Source: Actinacidiphila yeochonensis CN732 (GTDB taxonomy: Bacteria > Actinomycetota > Actinomycetes > Streptomycetales > Streptomycetaceae). From it: a stretch of DNA of 64,000 nt. The stretch spans positions 1 to 64,000 of the forward strand of contig NZ_JQNR01000004.1 of NCBI RefSeq assembly GCF_000745345.1, written 5' to 3'. Made by a program: the position numbers and the translations under genes. The notes beneath the pieces were generated by a model. That model did not search any database. It worked only from the letters and a program-made list of their open reading frames with translations, and was not told the DNA's origin. Each line of letters begins with the position of its first letter. Position 1 is the stretch's first letter. Shown piece by piece: positions 50,427 to 58,816 of the stretch.

Positions 50427-50762
50427 GGACGCCTCCTCTCTCGCACGCGGTCATACCGTCCGCTTAGTCCTATCGTCGTCCATGATGACTGCGATGCGCC
50501 AAGGGGATAGTCGACGTGTGGGCGAGTTGTGACGGTACTGGCACACACGATAGTGGCGCACCGTCAAGCTGGGGCAGGTCCGGGAGAGCTGACGAGACGA
50601 TGGGAACGTCATCCACGATCGGGTGAAAGCATGGGCCGTCCGGCCGTAGGGTCGACGCGGTCCACGCCGATAACATGACCGGCGTTCGGCCGCCGAAACC
50701 TGATCGCTGGTCACGATGACGGCACGGCCGGAGGCGTGGGGACGGGGATACGGGGGCGCGGT
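50427..50762. other. Divergent promoter region between sepF-like and DUF5685 genes
   Basis: 336 bases without a gene. TTGTGA with GATAGT about 16 bases further (near 50527-50555) is a possible plus-strand promoter, but it would leave a ~200-base leader. The sepF-like ribosome binding site AGGAGG is at its left end. Confidence 0.4.
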
Positions 50763-51998
50763 GTGTTCGGAGTCATCAGGCCGTGCCGTCATCGCATGTC
50801 GGAGGGCATGCTGGCGTCCTGGACGGCCCACCTGTGCGGGCTCTGCCTCGCCCTGCGCGACGGACACGGCCAGTTCGCACGTGTGGCCACCAACTACGAC
50901 GGTCTGATCATCTCGGTGCTGGTCGAGGCGCAGGACGGCCCCACTGACGGCGGCCGGCGGACGGCCGGCCCGTGCCCGCTGCGCGGGATGCGCACCGCTC
51001 CGGTGGCCGGAGGCGAGGGCGCCCGGCTGGCTGCGGCGGTCTCCCTGGCGCTCGCCTCGGCGAAGGTGCGCGACCACGTCGAGGACGGGGACGGCCTGTT
51101 CGCCCGTCGCCCGGTGGCCGTCGCGGCCCGCCGGGTCGCCGACCGCTGGGACCTGGCGGGCGCCCGGACCGGTGGCGACCTCGGATTCGACACCGCCGTG
51201 CTCGTCGACGCCGTCGGCAGGCAGCAGGAGGTCGAGGCCGCCGCCACCCAGGGCACCAGTGTGCTGGCGGTGACCGAGCCCACGGAGACGGCCACCGCCG
51301 CCGCCTTCGCGCACACCGCCGTGCTCGCCGGGCGGCCCGGCAACGCCGAGCCGCTTGCCGAGGCCGGCCGGCTCTTCGGCCGGCTGGCCCACCTGCTCGA
51401 CGCCGTCGAGGACCTCGCCGACGACTCCCGGACCGGGGCGTGGAACCCCCTCGCGGTCACCGGCACCGCCCCGGCCGAGGCCCGCCGGCTGTGCGACGAC
51501 GCCCGGCGCGGTGTCCGTCTCGCCCTGCGCGACGTGGAGTTCGCCGACCACGCCGGCGCCCGGCTGGTCCACACCCTCCTCGTCCACGAGGTGGAGCGCG
51601 CCGTGGACCGTGCCTTCGGCACGGAGCGCTGCGCCCACCGCCCTGCCGCGCAGGACCGGTACGGTCCTCCGCCCGAGCCCTTCGGCCCCGAGGCGCCGCC
51701 TCACCCCGGCCACGGGCCGCGGCATCCGCAGGGGCCGGCGGGGCCCGACGTCCCGCCGCCGCCCGAACCGCCACGGCGGCGAGGGCTGTTCGGCGGCTGC
51801 CTGGTGTACGCCGGTCTGTGCTGCACCTGCCAGCTGTGCTGCACCGACCACGCCGACCCGTGGACCGGCCGGCGGCGCGACGCGTGGTGCGATTCATGTG
51901 ATTCATGCGACTGCGGAGACTGCTGCCAGAACTGCGCCGACTGCCTCAACTGCTGCGACGGATGCGACGGGTGCGACGACTGCGGCTGCGACTGCTGA
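50763..51998 (+). CDS. DUF5685 family protein with Cys-rich tail
   Basis: The 411-aa protein starts at GTG 50763 (VFGVIRPCRHRMSEG). The N-terminal signature is PCRHRMSEGMLASWTAHLCG, LCLALRDGHGQ and ATNYDGLIISVLVEAQ, followed by a mostly helical body and a Pro-rich linker at ~300-345. The last ~70 residues carry 21 cysteines in CC, CxxC and CDxC patterns (CCTCQLCC, CDSCDSCDCGDCC, CDGCDGCDDCGCDC). The tail could bind metals or be anchored through cysteines; that is inference. The family has no known function to my knowledge. Confidence 0.88.
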   Translation: MFGVIRPCRHRMSEGMLASWTAHLCGLCLALRDGHGQFARVATNYDGLIISVLVEAQDGPTDGGRRTAGPCPLRGMRTAPVAGGEGARLAAAVSLALASAKVRDHVEDGDGLFARRPVAVAARRVADRWDLAGARTGGDLGFDTAVLVDAVGRQQEVEAAATQGTSVLAVTEPTETATAAAFAHTAVLAGRPGNAEPLAEAGRLFGRLAHLLDAVEDLADDSRTGAWNPLAVTGTAPAEARRLCDDARRGVRLALRDVEFADHAGARLVHTLLVHEVERAVDRAFGTERCAHRPAAQDRYGPPPEPFGPEAPPHPGHGPRHPQGPAGPDVPPPPEPPRRRGLFGGCLVYAGLCCTCQLCCTDHADPWTGRRRDAWCDSCDSCDCGDCCQNCADCLNCCDGCDGCDDCGCDC

Positions 51999-52132
51999 CG
52001 TCCCGCCGACCTCCTGCTGACGTCCCGCCTGTCCCGCCGACACCTCCGCCGGCCTTCGTCCACACGGTCCGTCCGCCTCTTCCCCGGCCCTGGAGTCGAG
52101 GCGGGCGGACGGGTGTGCGAGGCTTGAACCTC

Positions 52133-52885
52133 ATGAGTACGGACAACCCTGCCGAGACCCGGGCGGAGTGGGAGCGCTGGCGCGCCCGCCGAACCGCTGC
52201 TGTCTCGACGCCGCACGGCCCCCTCGCCCTCGTCGGAACCTACTGGCTGGACGACTATCCCGACGGGGAACTCCCCGCGCTGCCCGGACGGTGGCGGCCG
52301 CAGGGCGGGCTGGTTCACCACGAGGTCGACGGCGGCGGCACCGTGCTGGAGCCCGAAGGGCGCCCCCTGCTGCTGCCGGACGGCCGCAAGGCCCTGGCGA
52401 TCGACCGGGAGGGGTTCCTCGCCGTACGGCTCTGGGACCCGCAGGCGCCCGCCCGCCAGGCGTTCGCGGGTATCGACGCCTTCGACTGGGACGCGAAGTG
52501 GGTCGTGCCCGCCGTCTTCCGGCCCTTCGCCGAGCAGCGCACCGTCCAGGTCCCCAACGCCGACGGGCGTGAGCGCGGGCTGGGGCTGACCGGTGAGCTC
52601 TCCTTCTCCCTGGACGGTACCGCCTGCACCGTGTCCGCCACCGTGCAGGAGGACGGCGGGCTGTGGGCCGTCATCGCCGACGCCACCAGCGGGAAGAGCA
52701 GCTTCCACTTCCGCTTCCTCTACGCGCCGGAGCCCGCCGCGGACGGCTCGCTGACGCTGGACCTGAACCGCACCTCCCTTCCGCCGTGCGCCTTCGCCGA
52801 CGCCTTCATCTGTCCCTTCCCTCCTCCCGGCAACACCCTTCCCCTTCCCCTCGAAGCGGGAGAGCGCGCCCTCCTCGCGAGCTGA
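52133..52885 (+). CDS. DUF1684 family protein
   Basis: The 250-aa protein starts at ATG 52133. It has the DUF1684 layout: WERWRARRTAAVSTPHGPLA near the start, LVGTYWLDD, and the C-terminal hallmark LDLNRTSLPPCAFADAFICP, FPPPGNTLPLPLEAGE. The Asn-Arg and Pro-Pro-Cys residues are the conserved part of the family. Function unknown. A strong hairpin follows before the convergent PPOX gene. Confidence 0.88.
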   Translation: MSTDNPAETRAEWERWRARRTAAVSTPHGPLALVGTYWLDDYPDGELPALPGRWRPQGGLVHHEVDGGGTVLEPEGRPLLLPDGRKALAIDREGFLAVRLWDPQAPARQAFAGIDAFDWDAKWVVPAVFRPFAEQRTVQVPNADGRERGLGLTGELSFSLDGTACTVSATVQEDGGLWAVIADATSGKSSFHFRFLYAPEPAADGSLTLDLNRTSLPPCAFADAFICPFPPPGNTLPLPLEAGERALLAS

Positions 52886-52936
52886 GCGCGGAACCCGCGA
52901 GAGGCTGCGCCTGACCTGCGCCTGACCTGCGCCGGA

Positions 52937-52982
52937 CCGGTGGGCCGTGGGGGAGGGGCGCCCTTCCCCCCCGGCCCACCGG
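52937..52982. terminator. Bidirectional hairpin terminator
   Basis: CCGGTGGGCC (52937-52946) pairs exactly with GGCCCACCGG (52973-52982). The inside (GGGGGAGGGG against CCCTTCCCCCC) can extend the stem. It lies between the convergent DUF1684 and PPOX genes. Confidence 0.75.
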
Positions 52983-53009
52983 CCGGGACCTCGGCTGCGA
53001 GCGCCCCGG

Positions 53010-53474
53010 CTATACCAGGGGCCCGCTGGTGCCGCCCTGGGCGAAGCCCCAGCCGTAGGCGCGATCGAGCCTCAGCCGGATGACCAGCCTGCCGTCGGCC
53101 ACCATCGCCGCCCGGTACTCCTCCCAGTCCGGATGCTCGCCCGCTATCGCGCGGTAGACCTCCACCAGCTCGTCCGCCGTCGCGTCGTGGGGATCGGCGG
53201 CGACGGGGGTCAGCTCCGCCTCGCCCTCCCCGACCAGATAGGCCACGAGGTCGGGCGTGGTCACGTAGAAGCTCGCCCGCGGATCGCGGCGCAGGTTCCG
53301 GGTCTTGGCTCGGCTGTCGGTGGCGGAGACGCGCACGAGCCGTTCTGCTTCGTCGAAGTGGAAGGTGACGTTGGACAGTTGCGGCCGGCCGTCCTTCTTG
53401 ATCGTGACGAGAACGCCGTTTCCCTGCTGGCGCAGCAGATCCAGCAGCGGACTGGCGGCGGGGGACTGGGACAT
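53010..53474 (-). CDS. PPOX-class FMN/F420-dependent oxidoreductase
   Basis: The 154-aa protein starts at ATG 53474, five bases after AGGAG (ATG 53477 is only 2 bases from it). It has the split beta-barrel pattern of the PPOX / pyridoxamine oxidase-like superfamily: NGVLVTIKKDGRPQLSNVTF, VRVSATDSRAKTRNLRRDPR, ASFYVTTPDLVAYLVGEGEA and the C-terminal RLVIRLRLDRAYGWGF. Many actinobacterial members use coenzyme F420; the cofactor here is not certain. Confidence 0.9.
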   Translation of the reverse strand: MSQSPAASPLLDLLRQQGNGVLVTIKKDGRPQLSNVTFHFDEAERLVRVSATDSRAKTRNLRRDPRASFYVTTPDLVAYLVGEGEAELTPVAADPHDATADELVEVYRAIAGEHPDWEEYRAAMVADGRLVIRLRLDRAYGWGFAQGGTSGPLV

Positions 53475-54057
53475 CATGGCTCCTCGCATCGTGATCACCG
53501 TTCGTGTTCGGGACAACGCACTGTGTCCGGCGGTTGTTCCGAATCGAGCGCCGGATCGTACGGATTCACTCGTCCGAGTGCGGAAGTCCGGCCTGACCAG
53601 GCGTGATTCCGTACGGTGGTCGACCCGGTCCAGGGGGTCGGCGGTCGCCGACCGGAGGCGGGGCGTGCCGCGCACCGGCCCGTACGGCGCCCGCGCGGGC
53701 GAACGCCGGCGGATGCGCGTCCTCGCGCTCCTGGGGTGCCCGATTCGGCGGATCCCCGTGTCCATCCACTGACCCAGCGCTCTCACTCGTAGCCCTGGGT
53801 GACAGGTGTTCGCTTGCGTGACGTCCATCTCGAAAGGTCGCATCGCCGGCGCCGCGTCCCGTGGTGCCAAGTCCGCTGCCGGGCGGCGGAGATGGCGTGC
53901 GGGGGCGTGATCCGGCCACCGCTGTCGGTGGTCGGATCGTTCGATGTGGACGCGTTCGAGTCGCTGACCTGGGAGCACCGCGCTAAGCTAATCGAACGGA
54001 CGTACGAGGAATGTTTCGGGCGGATGGCTGAAAAGGGGCGGAGGGTGGAGGTGTGGC
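53475..54057. other. Divergent intergenic region upstream of dnaE2
   Basis: 583 bases between the PPOX and dnaE2 genes with no credible gene, though an open frame runs through its right half in dnaE2's +1 register. It contains the LexA-like box at 53992-54007 and the dnaE2 ribosome binding site GGAGGTG near 54046-54052. Confidence 0.6.
53992..54007. promoter_or_regulatory. LexA (SOS) box upstream of dnaE2
   Basis: TCGAACGGACGTACGA matches the Gram-positive/actinobacterial LexA consensus TCGAACNNNNGTTCGA with a single mismatch, and starts 66 bases before the dnaE2 ATG. DnaE2 cassettes are SOS-induced in mycobacteria and other bacteria, so the position fits. Binding is inferred. Confidence 0.85.
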
Positions 54058-57000
54058 ATGGCGGACTTCGTCCATCTGCATGTCGCGTCCGGTTACTCCG
54101 AGCGGTACGGCGCCGCGCACCCCGAGCAGCTCGCTCTGCGGGCGGCCGAGCGGGGGATGACGGCACTGGCGCTGACCGATCGGGACACCGTCACCGGGGC
54201 GGTGCGGTTCGCCGAGGCGTGCCAGGAGACGGGGGTGCGGCCGGTCTTCGGGATCGACCTCGCCGTGGCCGCGCTCGCGCCGCCGCCCCCGGCCCAGCGG
54301 CGCAGGACTCCGGTACGCGGCGGCGCCCACGTGGTCGAGCCCCCGCTGCGGTTCGTGCTGCTCGCCCGGGACGCCGAGGGCTGGGCGCGGCTGTGCCGCA
54401 TCACCAGCGCCGCCCATGTCGGCACCGCGGGCCGGGCCGCCCCCGCCCAGGTGCCGTGGGACGCGCTGCGCGAGCACGGCGGCGCCGGACTGACCGTGCT
54501 GCTCGGGCCGCTCTCCGAGCCGGTACGGGCATTGGCGGCCGGCCGGGAGGACGTCGCCGCCCGGCTGCTGCAGCCCTGGCAGGAGATCTTCGGCGAGGGC
54601 TTGCGTCTTGAGGCGGTCGTCCACGGCCGCTCCGGTACCGGCCCCGGCTCCCTGCGGCTGGCGGCCAGGACGCTGGCACTCGCTGACCGGACCCGTACGA
54701 CCGCGGTGCTGACCAACGCCGTCCGCTACGCCGACGCCGACCAGCACCGGCTCGCCGACGTCCTCGACGCCGCCCGGCTGCTGCGGCCCATCGACGGGCG
54801 CCGGCTGGACGGCGGACAGCGCTGGCTCAAAGGCGAAGGCGAGATGGCACGGGCGGCACAGGAGATCGTGGAGTGCGCCGGCATGGGCCCGCGTCGGGCC
54901 GGTCGGCTGCTTGCCGAAACCGCCGCCACCGCGGCGGCCTGCCGTCTGGACCCGAAGGCGGACCTGGGAGTCGGGTCCCGGCACTTCCCCGAGCCGGAGG
55001 TCGTCGGAGCCCGGCCCGGCCCCGGCTCCGCCGCCCGACTGCTGCGGGAGCGCTGCGAAGCGGGCCTGGTCCGCCGCGGCCTGGAACGGGACCGTGCGGC
55101 GCGGGAACGGATGGAGGGCGAGCTGGGCATCATCGGCAAGCTGGGCTACGACTCGTACTTCCTGGCCGTCGGGCAGGTGGTGGCCGACATCCGCGAGCTG
55201 GGCATCCGGGTCGCCGCCCGCGGTTCCGGCGCGGGGTCGATGGTCTGCCACGCTCTCGGCATCGCCACCGCCAACCCGCTCGACCACCACCTGCTGTTCG
55301 AACGCTTCCTCAGCGAGCGACGCAAGGGGCTGCCCGACATCGACATCGATGTGGAGTCCGCACGCAGGCTGGAATGCTACGACGCGGTCTTCCGCCGCTT
55401 CGGCCACGAGCGGGTCGCGGTCACCGCGATGCCCGAGACCTACCGGGCCCGCAGGGCGCTGCGCGACACCGGGTTCGCGCTCGGTATCCCGCCGCACGAC
55501 GTGGACCGCATCGCCAAGAGCTTCCCGCACCTGCGGGCCTGTGACATCACCAGCGCCCTCGCCGAGCTGCCCGAGCTGGGCGGACTCGCCGCCGAGGCCC
55601 CGGGCTACGGGCCGCTGTGGGAGCTGGCCGAGGGGCTGGACTCCCTCGTCCACGGCATGGCCATGCACCCGTGCGGGGTGATCATCAGCGACGCGACCCT
55701 GCTGGATCGCCTTCCTGTCCAACCGACTCCGCAGGGCGACTACCCGATGGCCATGGCGGCCAAGGAAGAGGTCGAGATCCTGGGCAACATCAAACTGGAT
55801 GTCCTGTCCGTGCGGATGCAGTCCTCGATGGCGCACGCGGTCGGCGAGATCGAACGCGCCACCGGCGAGCGGATCGACCTCGACGACGGGAAGCAGGTCC
55901 CGCTGGACGACGTCTTCGCCTTCAAGCTGATCCAGCAGAGCCAGACCATCGGCGTGTTCCAGCTGGAATCCCCCGGCCAGCAGGACCTGCTCTCCCGCCT
56001 CCAGCCGCGTGACGTGCAGGACGTCATCGCCGACATCAGCCTCTTCCGCCCGGGACCGGTGGCCGGCGGGATGCCCGAGCAGTACATCGCCGCCCGGCAC
56101 GGCGGCGCCCCGCACTTCGCCCACGACGACCTGAAGCCGGTGCTCGCCGACACCTACGGGGTGACGATCTGGCACGAGCAGATCATCGAGACGCTGGACG
56201 TGATGACCGGGTGCGGCAAGGACCGCGCGGAGGCGGGCCGGCGCCTGCTCGGAGACAAGGAGAAGCTGCCGGAGATCAGGGACTGGTTCCACCGGGCCGC
56301 CGCCGCCCGCGGCTTTTCTCCCGAGGTCCGCGACGAGGTGTGGGCGACGGTCGAGGCGTTCGGCGCCTACGGCTTCTGCCGGGCGCACGCGGTCGCCTTC
56401 GCGGTGCCGGCCCTGCAGTCGGCCTGGCTGAAGGCGCACTACCCGGCCTTCCTGCTGGCCGGGCTGCTGGAACACGACCCGGGCATGTGGCCCAAACGGG
56501 TGATCGTCGCCGACGCCCGCCGCCGCGGGGTGCCCCTGCTGCCGGTCGACGTCAACCGCTCCCGCCCGGAGTACACCGTCGAGCGGGCGGAGAACGACCG
56601 GTGGGGGGTGCGGCTCGCGCTGGCCGGGGTGCGCGGGATCAGCGAGGAGGAATGCGCACGGATCGCCGCGGGGCAACCGTACGGATCACTGTCCGACTTC
56701 TGGCAGCGGGCCAGGCCCAGCCGCCCGGTGGCCGAACAGCTCGTCGGGATCGGCGCGTTGGACGCGCTGCCCGACGGGCGGCTGACCCGCCGGGACCGGC
56801 TGCTGCAGATCGCCGAACTGCACCGGCAGTCCCGCACCCGCGACGCGGCCGAGGGGCAGCTGCCCCTCACCACCGACGTGATCGGCGCTACCGAGTCCGG
56901 CGGGCTGCCCGAGATGACCGGTCGGGAGATGCTCGGCGCGGAACTGCACACGCTCGGTATCGACGTCTCGCGGCACCTTATGGAATACCACCACCGACTG

Positions 57001-57513
57001 CTGCGGGAGATCGGCGCGACCGACGCCGCCCACCTGGACGACCTGCCGGCCGGCCGCCAGGTCCTGGTGGCGGGAATCCGCTCCGCGACCCAGACCCCGC
57101 CGATCGCGTCGGGCAAGCGGATCATCTTCGTCACCCTGGAGGACGGCTCCGGCCTGGTCGACCTCGCCTTCTTCGAGGACTCGCACGAGGCGTGCGCCCA
57201 TACCGTCTTCCACTCCGGGCTGCTGCTGGTCCGCGGCACCGTCCAGGTCCGCGGCACCCGCAGGACGATCGTCGGCAGCATGGCGTGGGACCTGGAGGAG
57301 GTCGCCGCCACCCGGCGCGACGACGGGCCCGAGGCCGCTCTCGCGCTGCTGGGCCGGAGCGGCCCCCATCCGACGCCGGCGCAGCCGGGACGCACGCTGG
57401 CCAACGGCACCTCCGGCGCCCGCCTCCACCCCTACGCCGACCTGCAGCCCGTCGGCTCCCGCACCGCCGACCTGCGGAAGCTGGGGCACCGTAGCCCGGG
57501 GAGCGCGGGATGA
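54058..57513 (+). CDS. dnaE2: Error-prone DNA polymerase DnaE2
   Basis: The 1151-aa C-family polymerase starts at ATG 54058. The PHP domain opens FVHLHVASGYSERYGAAHPE and ALTDRDTVTGAVRFAEA, with several metal ligands changed as usual in DnaE2. The palm shows GSGAGSMVCHALGI and the catalytic LPDIDIDVES near residue 424, then MAMHPCGVIISD, VEILGNIKLDVLSVRM, FRPGPVAGGMPEQYI and GFCRAHAVAFAVPALQS. A C-terminal OB-fold has VLVAGIRSATQTPP and FVTLEDGSGLVDLAFF. It performs mutagenic translesion synthesis. It is under a LexA box and coupled by a 4-base overlap to an ImuB-like gene. Confidence 0.96.
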   Translation: MADFVHLHVASGYSERYGAAHPEQLALRAAERGMTALALTDRDTVTGAVRFAEACQETGVRPVFGIDLAVAALAPPPPAQRRRTPVRGGAHVVEPPLRFVLLARDAEGWARLCRITSAAHVGTAGRAAPAQVPWDALREHGGAGLTVLLGPLSEPVRALAAGREDVAARLLQPWQEIFGEGLRLEAVVHGRSGTGPGSLRLAARTLALADRTRTTAVLTNAVRYADADQHRLADVLDAARLLRPIDGRRLDGGQRWLKGEGEMARAAQEIVECAGMGPRRAGRLLAETAATAAACRLDPKADLGVGSRHFPEPEVVGARPGPGSAARLLRERCEAGLVRRGLERDRAARERMEGELGIIGKLGYDSYFLAVGQVVADIRELGIRVAARGSGAGSMVCHALGIATANPLDHHLLFERFLSERRKGLPDIDIDVESARRLECYDAVFRRFGHERVAVTAMPETYRARRALRDTGFALGIPPHDVDRIAKSFPHLRACDITSALAELPELGGLAAEAPGYGPLWELAEGLDSLVHGMAMHPCGVIISDATLLDRLPVQPTPQGDYPMAMAAKEEVEILGNIKLDVLSVRMQSSMAHAVGEIERATGERIDLDDGKQVPLDDVFAFKLIQQSQTIGVFQLESPGQQDLLSRLQPRDVQDVIADISLFRPGPVAGGMPEQYIAARHGGAPHFAHDDLKPVLADTYGVTIWHEQIIETLDVMTGCGKDRAEAGRRLLGDKEKLPEIRDWFHRAAAARGFSPEVRDEVWATVEAFGAYGFCRAHAVAFAVPALQSAWLKAHYPAFLLAGLLEHDPGMWPKRVIVADARRRGVPLLPVDVNRSRPEYTVERAENDRWGVRLALAGVRGISEEECARIAAGQPYGSLSDFWQRARPSRPVAEQLVGIGALDALPDGRLTRRDRLLQIAELHRQSRTRDAAEGQLPLTTDVIGATESGGLPEMTGREMLGAELHTLGIDVSRHLMEYHHRLLREIGATDAAHLDDLPAGRQVLVAGIRSATQTPPIASGKRIIFVTLEDGSGLVDLAFFEDSHEACAHTVFHSGLLLVRGTVQVRGTRRTIVGSMAWDLEEVAATRRDDGPEAALALLGRSGPHPTPAQPGRTLANGTSGARLHPYADLQPVGSRTADLRKLGHRSPGSAG

Positions 57514-58502
57514 GGACACACCACATCGCCCACCTGCGCCTGCTCGCCGACCTCGGCGCGGAACGCTACCAGCAGGTGCTTGAGCTGTTGAACGGGATCA
57601 TCCCGCACGTCCAGGCGTTCCCGCCCGACGCGGTGCAACTCGACCTGACCCCGGCACTGCGCTACTTCGACCGGAGCCCCTACGAGCTGGTGCAGATGGC
57701 CAGGATGCGGGTCGCGGCCCTCTACGGCATCGAGACCAGCGCGGGACTGGCCAGGAACCCGATGCTGGCCGCGATGGCGGCGGCAGCCTCCCCGCCCGGA
57801 CGCACCACGCGCGTCCCGGGCGGGCAGGAGGCGGTGGAAGCCTGGCTGGGGCCGCTGCCGGTGAGCGCGCTGCCCGGGGTCGGCCGGGCCACCGCGGCCA
57901 CGCTCGGCACCTACGGACTGCACACCATCGGCCAGGTCGCCAGCACCCCCGCGGTCACCCTCCAGCGAATCCTGGGCGCCGCCACTGCCCGGCAGCTCGC
58001 CGAACGCGTCCGAGGCCACGACCCCAGGCCGGTCACCCCGCAGGCCCCCACGGCACGCATGACCGCCGACCTCGTACTCGACCGCGACTGCCTCGACCCC
58101 GTGCGGCACCACCGCGCCGTGCTCGGGCTCGCCGAAGAACTCGGCCGCAGGCTGCGCACCGGGACACAGGTCACCGGCCGACTCACGCTCACCGTCCGGT
58201 ACGCCGACCAGAGCGCCACCACCCGGACGCGTACGCTGCCCGAACCCACCGCCCACTCGCCGCTGCTGGCCGCCCCCGCGCTGGGCGTCCTGACCTCCCT
58301 CGCCCTGCAACGCGCCCGGGTCCGCGGCTACGCGCTGACCGCCGACCGCCTGCTGCCCGCCGCCGACGCCACCCACCAGCTCAGCTTCGACCCCGCCGAC
58401 GCCCGCGCCCGCGCCGTCGAGGCCGCCGCGGACCGGGCCCGCAACCGCTTCGGGCCGGGCGCGGTGAGCCCGGCGACCCTGGCCGACCCTGGCCGGGGGT
58501 GA
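57510..58502 (+). CDS. ImuB-like, catalytically inactive Y-family polymerase
   Basis: The 330-aa protein starts at ATG 57510, overlapping dnaE2 by 4 bases. It aligns by eye to DinB from about residue 80 onward: VLELLNGIIPHVQAFPPDAV, QLDLTPALRYFDRSP, then the ASVGVAP-like ETSAGLARNPMLAAMAA, a helix-hairpin-helix ALPGVGRATAATLGTYGL and a little-finger domain. The first palm Asp (DMDAFF region) is absent and the usual SIDE/DE catalytic pair reads PPDAVQLD. It therefore cannot be an active polymerase and probably serves as an ImuB-type adapter for DnaE2. No imuA is seen. Confidence 0.88.
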   Translation: MRTHHIAHLRLLADLGAERYQQVLELLNGIIPHVQAFPPDAVQLDLTPALRYFDRSPYELVQMARMRVAALYGIETSAGLARNPMLAAMAAAASPPGRTTRVPGGQEAVEAWLGPLPVSALPGVGRATAATLGTYGLHTIGQVASTPAVTLQRILGAATARQLAERVRGHDPRPVTPQAPTARMTADLVLDRDCLDPVRHHRAVLGLAEELGRRLRTGTQVTGRLTLTVRYADQSATTRTRTLPEPTAHSPLLAAPALGVLTSLALQRARVRGYALTADRLLPAADATHQLSFDPADARARAVEAAADRARNRFGPGAVSPATLADPGRG

Positions 58503-58598
58503 GTCCGGCCCGCGGTCACGGAGTACCGGCGTCGCGCTCTCCACCCCAGGGCGTTGGCCAGGGCGAACGGAGAACGCTCAGGGGAGTGCCCATGCCCC

Positions 58599-58800
58599 TC
58601 CCGGCAGGGTGTGCCCCGCTCGCCGCCCTGGCACGGGCACGCGCCGCGCCGGCACGGGAACGCGCCGTCCTGGTGCGGGCACGCGCCGTGTCGGCCGAAA
58701 ACCCGGACAGCCCATGACGAGGGCTTCCGGCCGACTTGCGACCGCCCGCACCAGGACACCTCGCCACCGGGCGGACCGCGCCGGTCACGGCACCGGCGCC
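58599..58800 (+). repeat. Dispersed intergenic repeat, copy A
   Basis: This ~200-base element aligns along its length with 61906-62056 and for ~42 bases with 9399-9440 (reverse strand). Shared blocks are CCCCGCTCGCCGCCCTGGCA, TCGGCCGA(A/G)AACCCG, AGCCCA(T/C)GACGAGG and GGACACCTCGCCACCGGGC. It is longer than copy B mainly because of two additional 21-base units at 58631-58693. It lies in a convergent gap. Confidence 0.85.
58631..58693 (+). repeat. Three tandem 21-base units
   Basis: Three consecutive units (58631-58651, 58652-58672, 58673-58693) follow the pattern G(C/T)(A/G)CGGG(C/A)ACGCGCCG with a variable 4-5-base end. The related copy at 61.9 kb has only one such unit. Confidence 0.85.
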
Positions 58801-58816
58801 TCTCCCGTCCGCGGCC

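Larger units (their letters stand above)
58503..58816. other. Intergenic region between imuB-like gene and gltX
   Basis: 314 bases between convergent genes, almost fully occupied by dispersed repeat copy A (58599-58800). No gene is seen; the open frames across the repeat have no protein character. Confidence 0.7.

Noticed and set aside
53799..54611. Gene overlapping the start of dnaE2
   Set aside because: The frame continues far into dnaE2 in another register with Arg/Gly-rich output, and dnaE2 has a good ribosome binding site and PHP motif.
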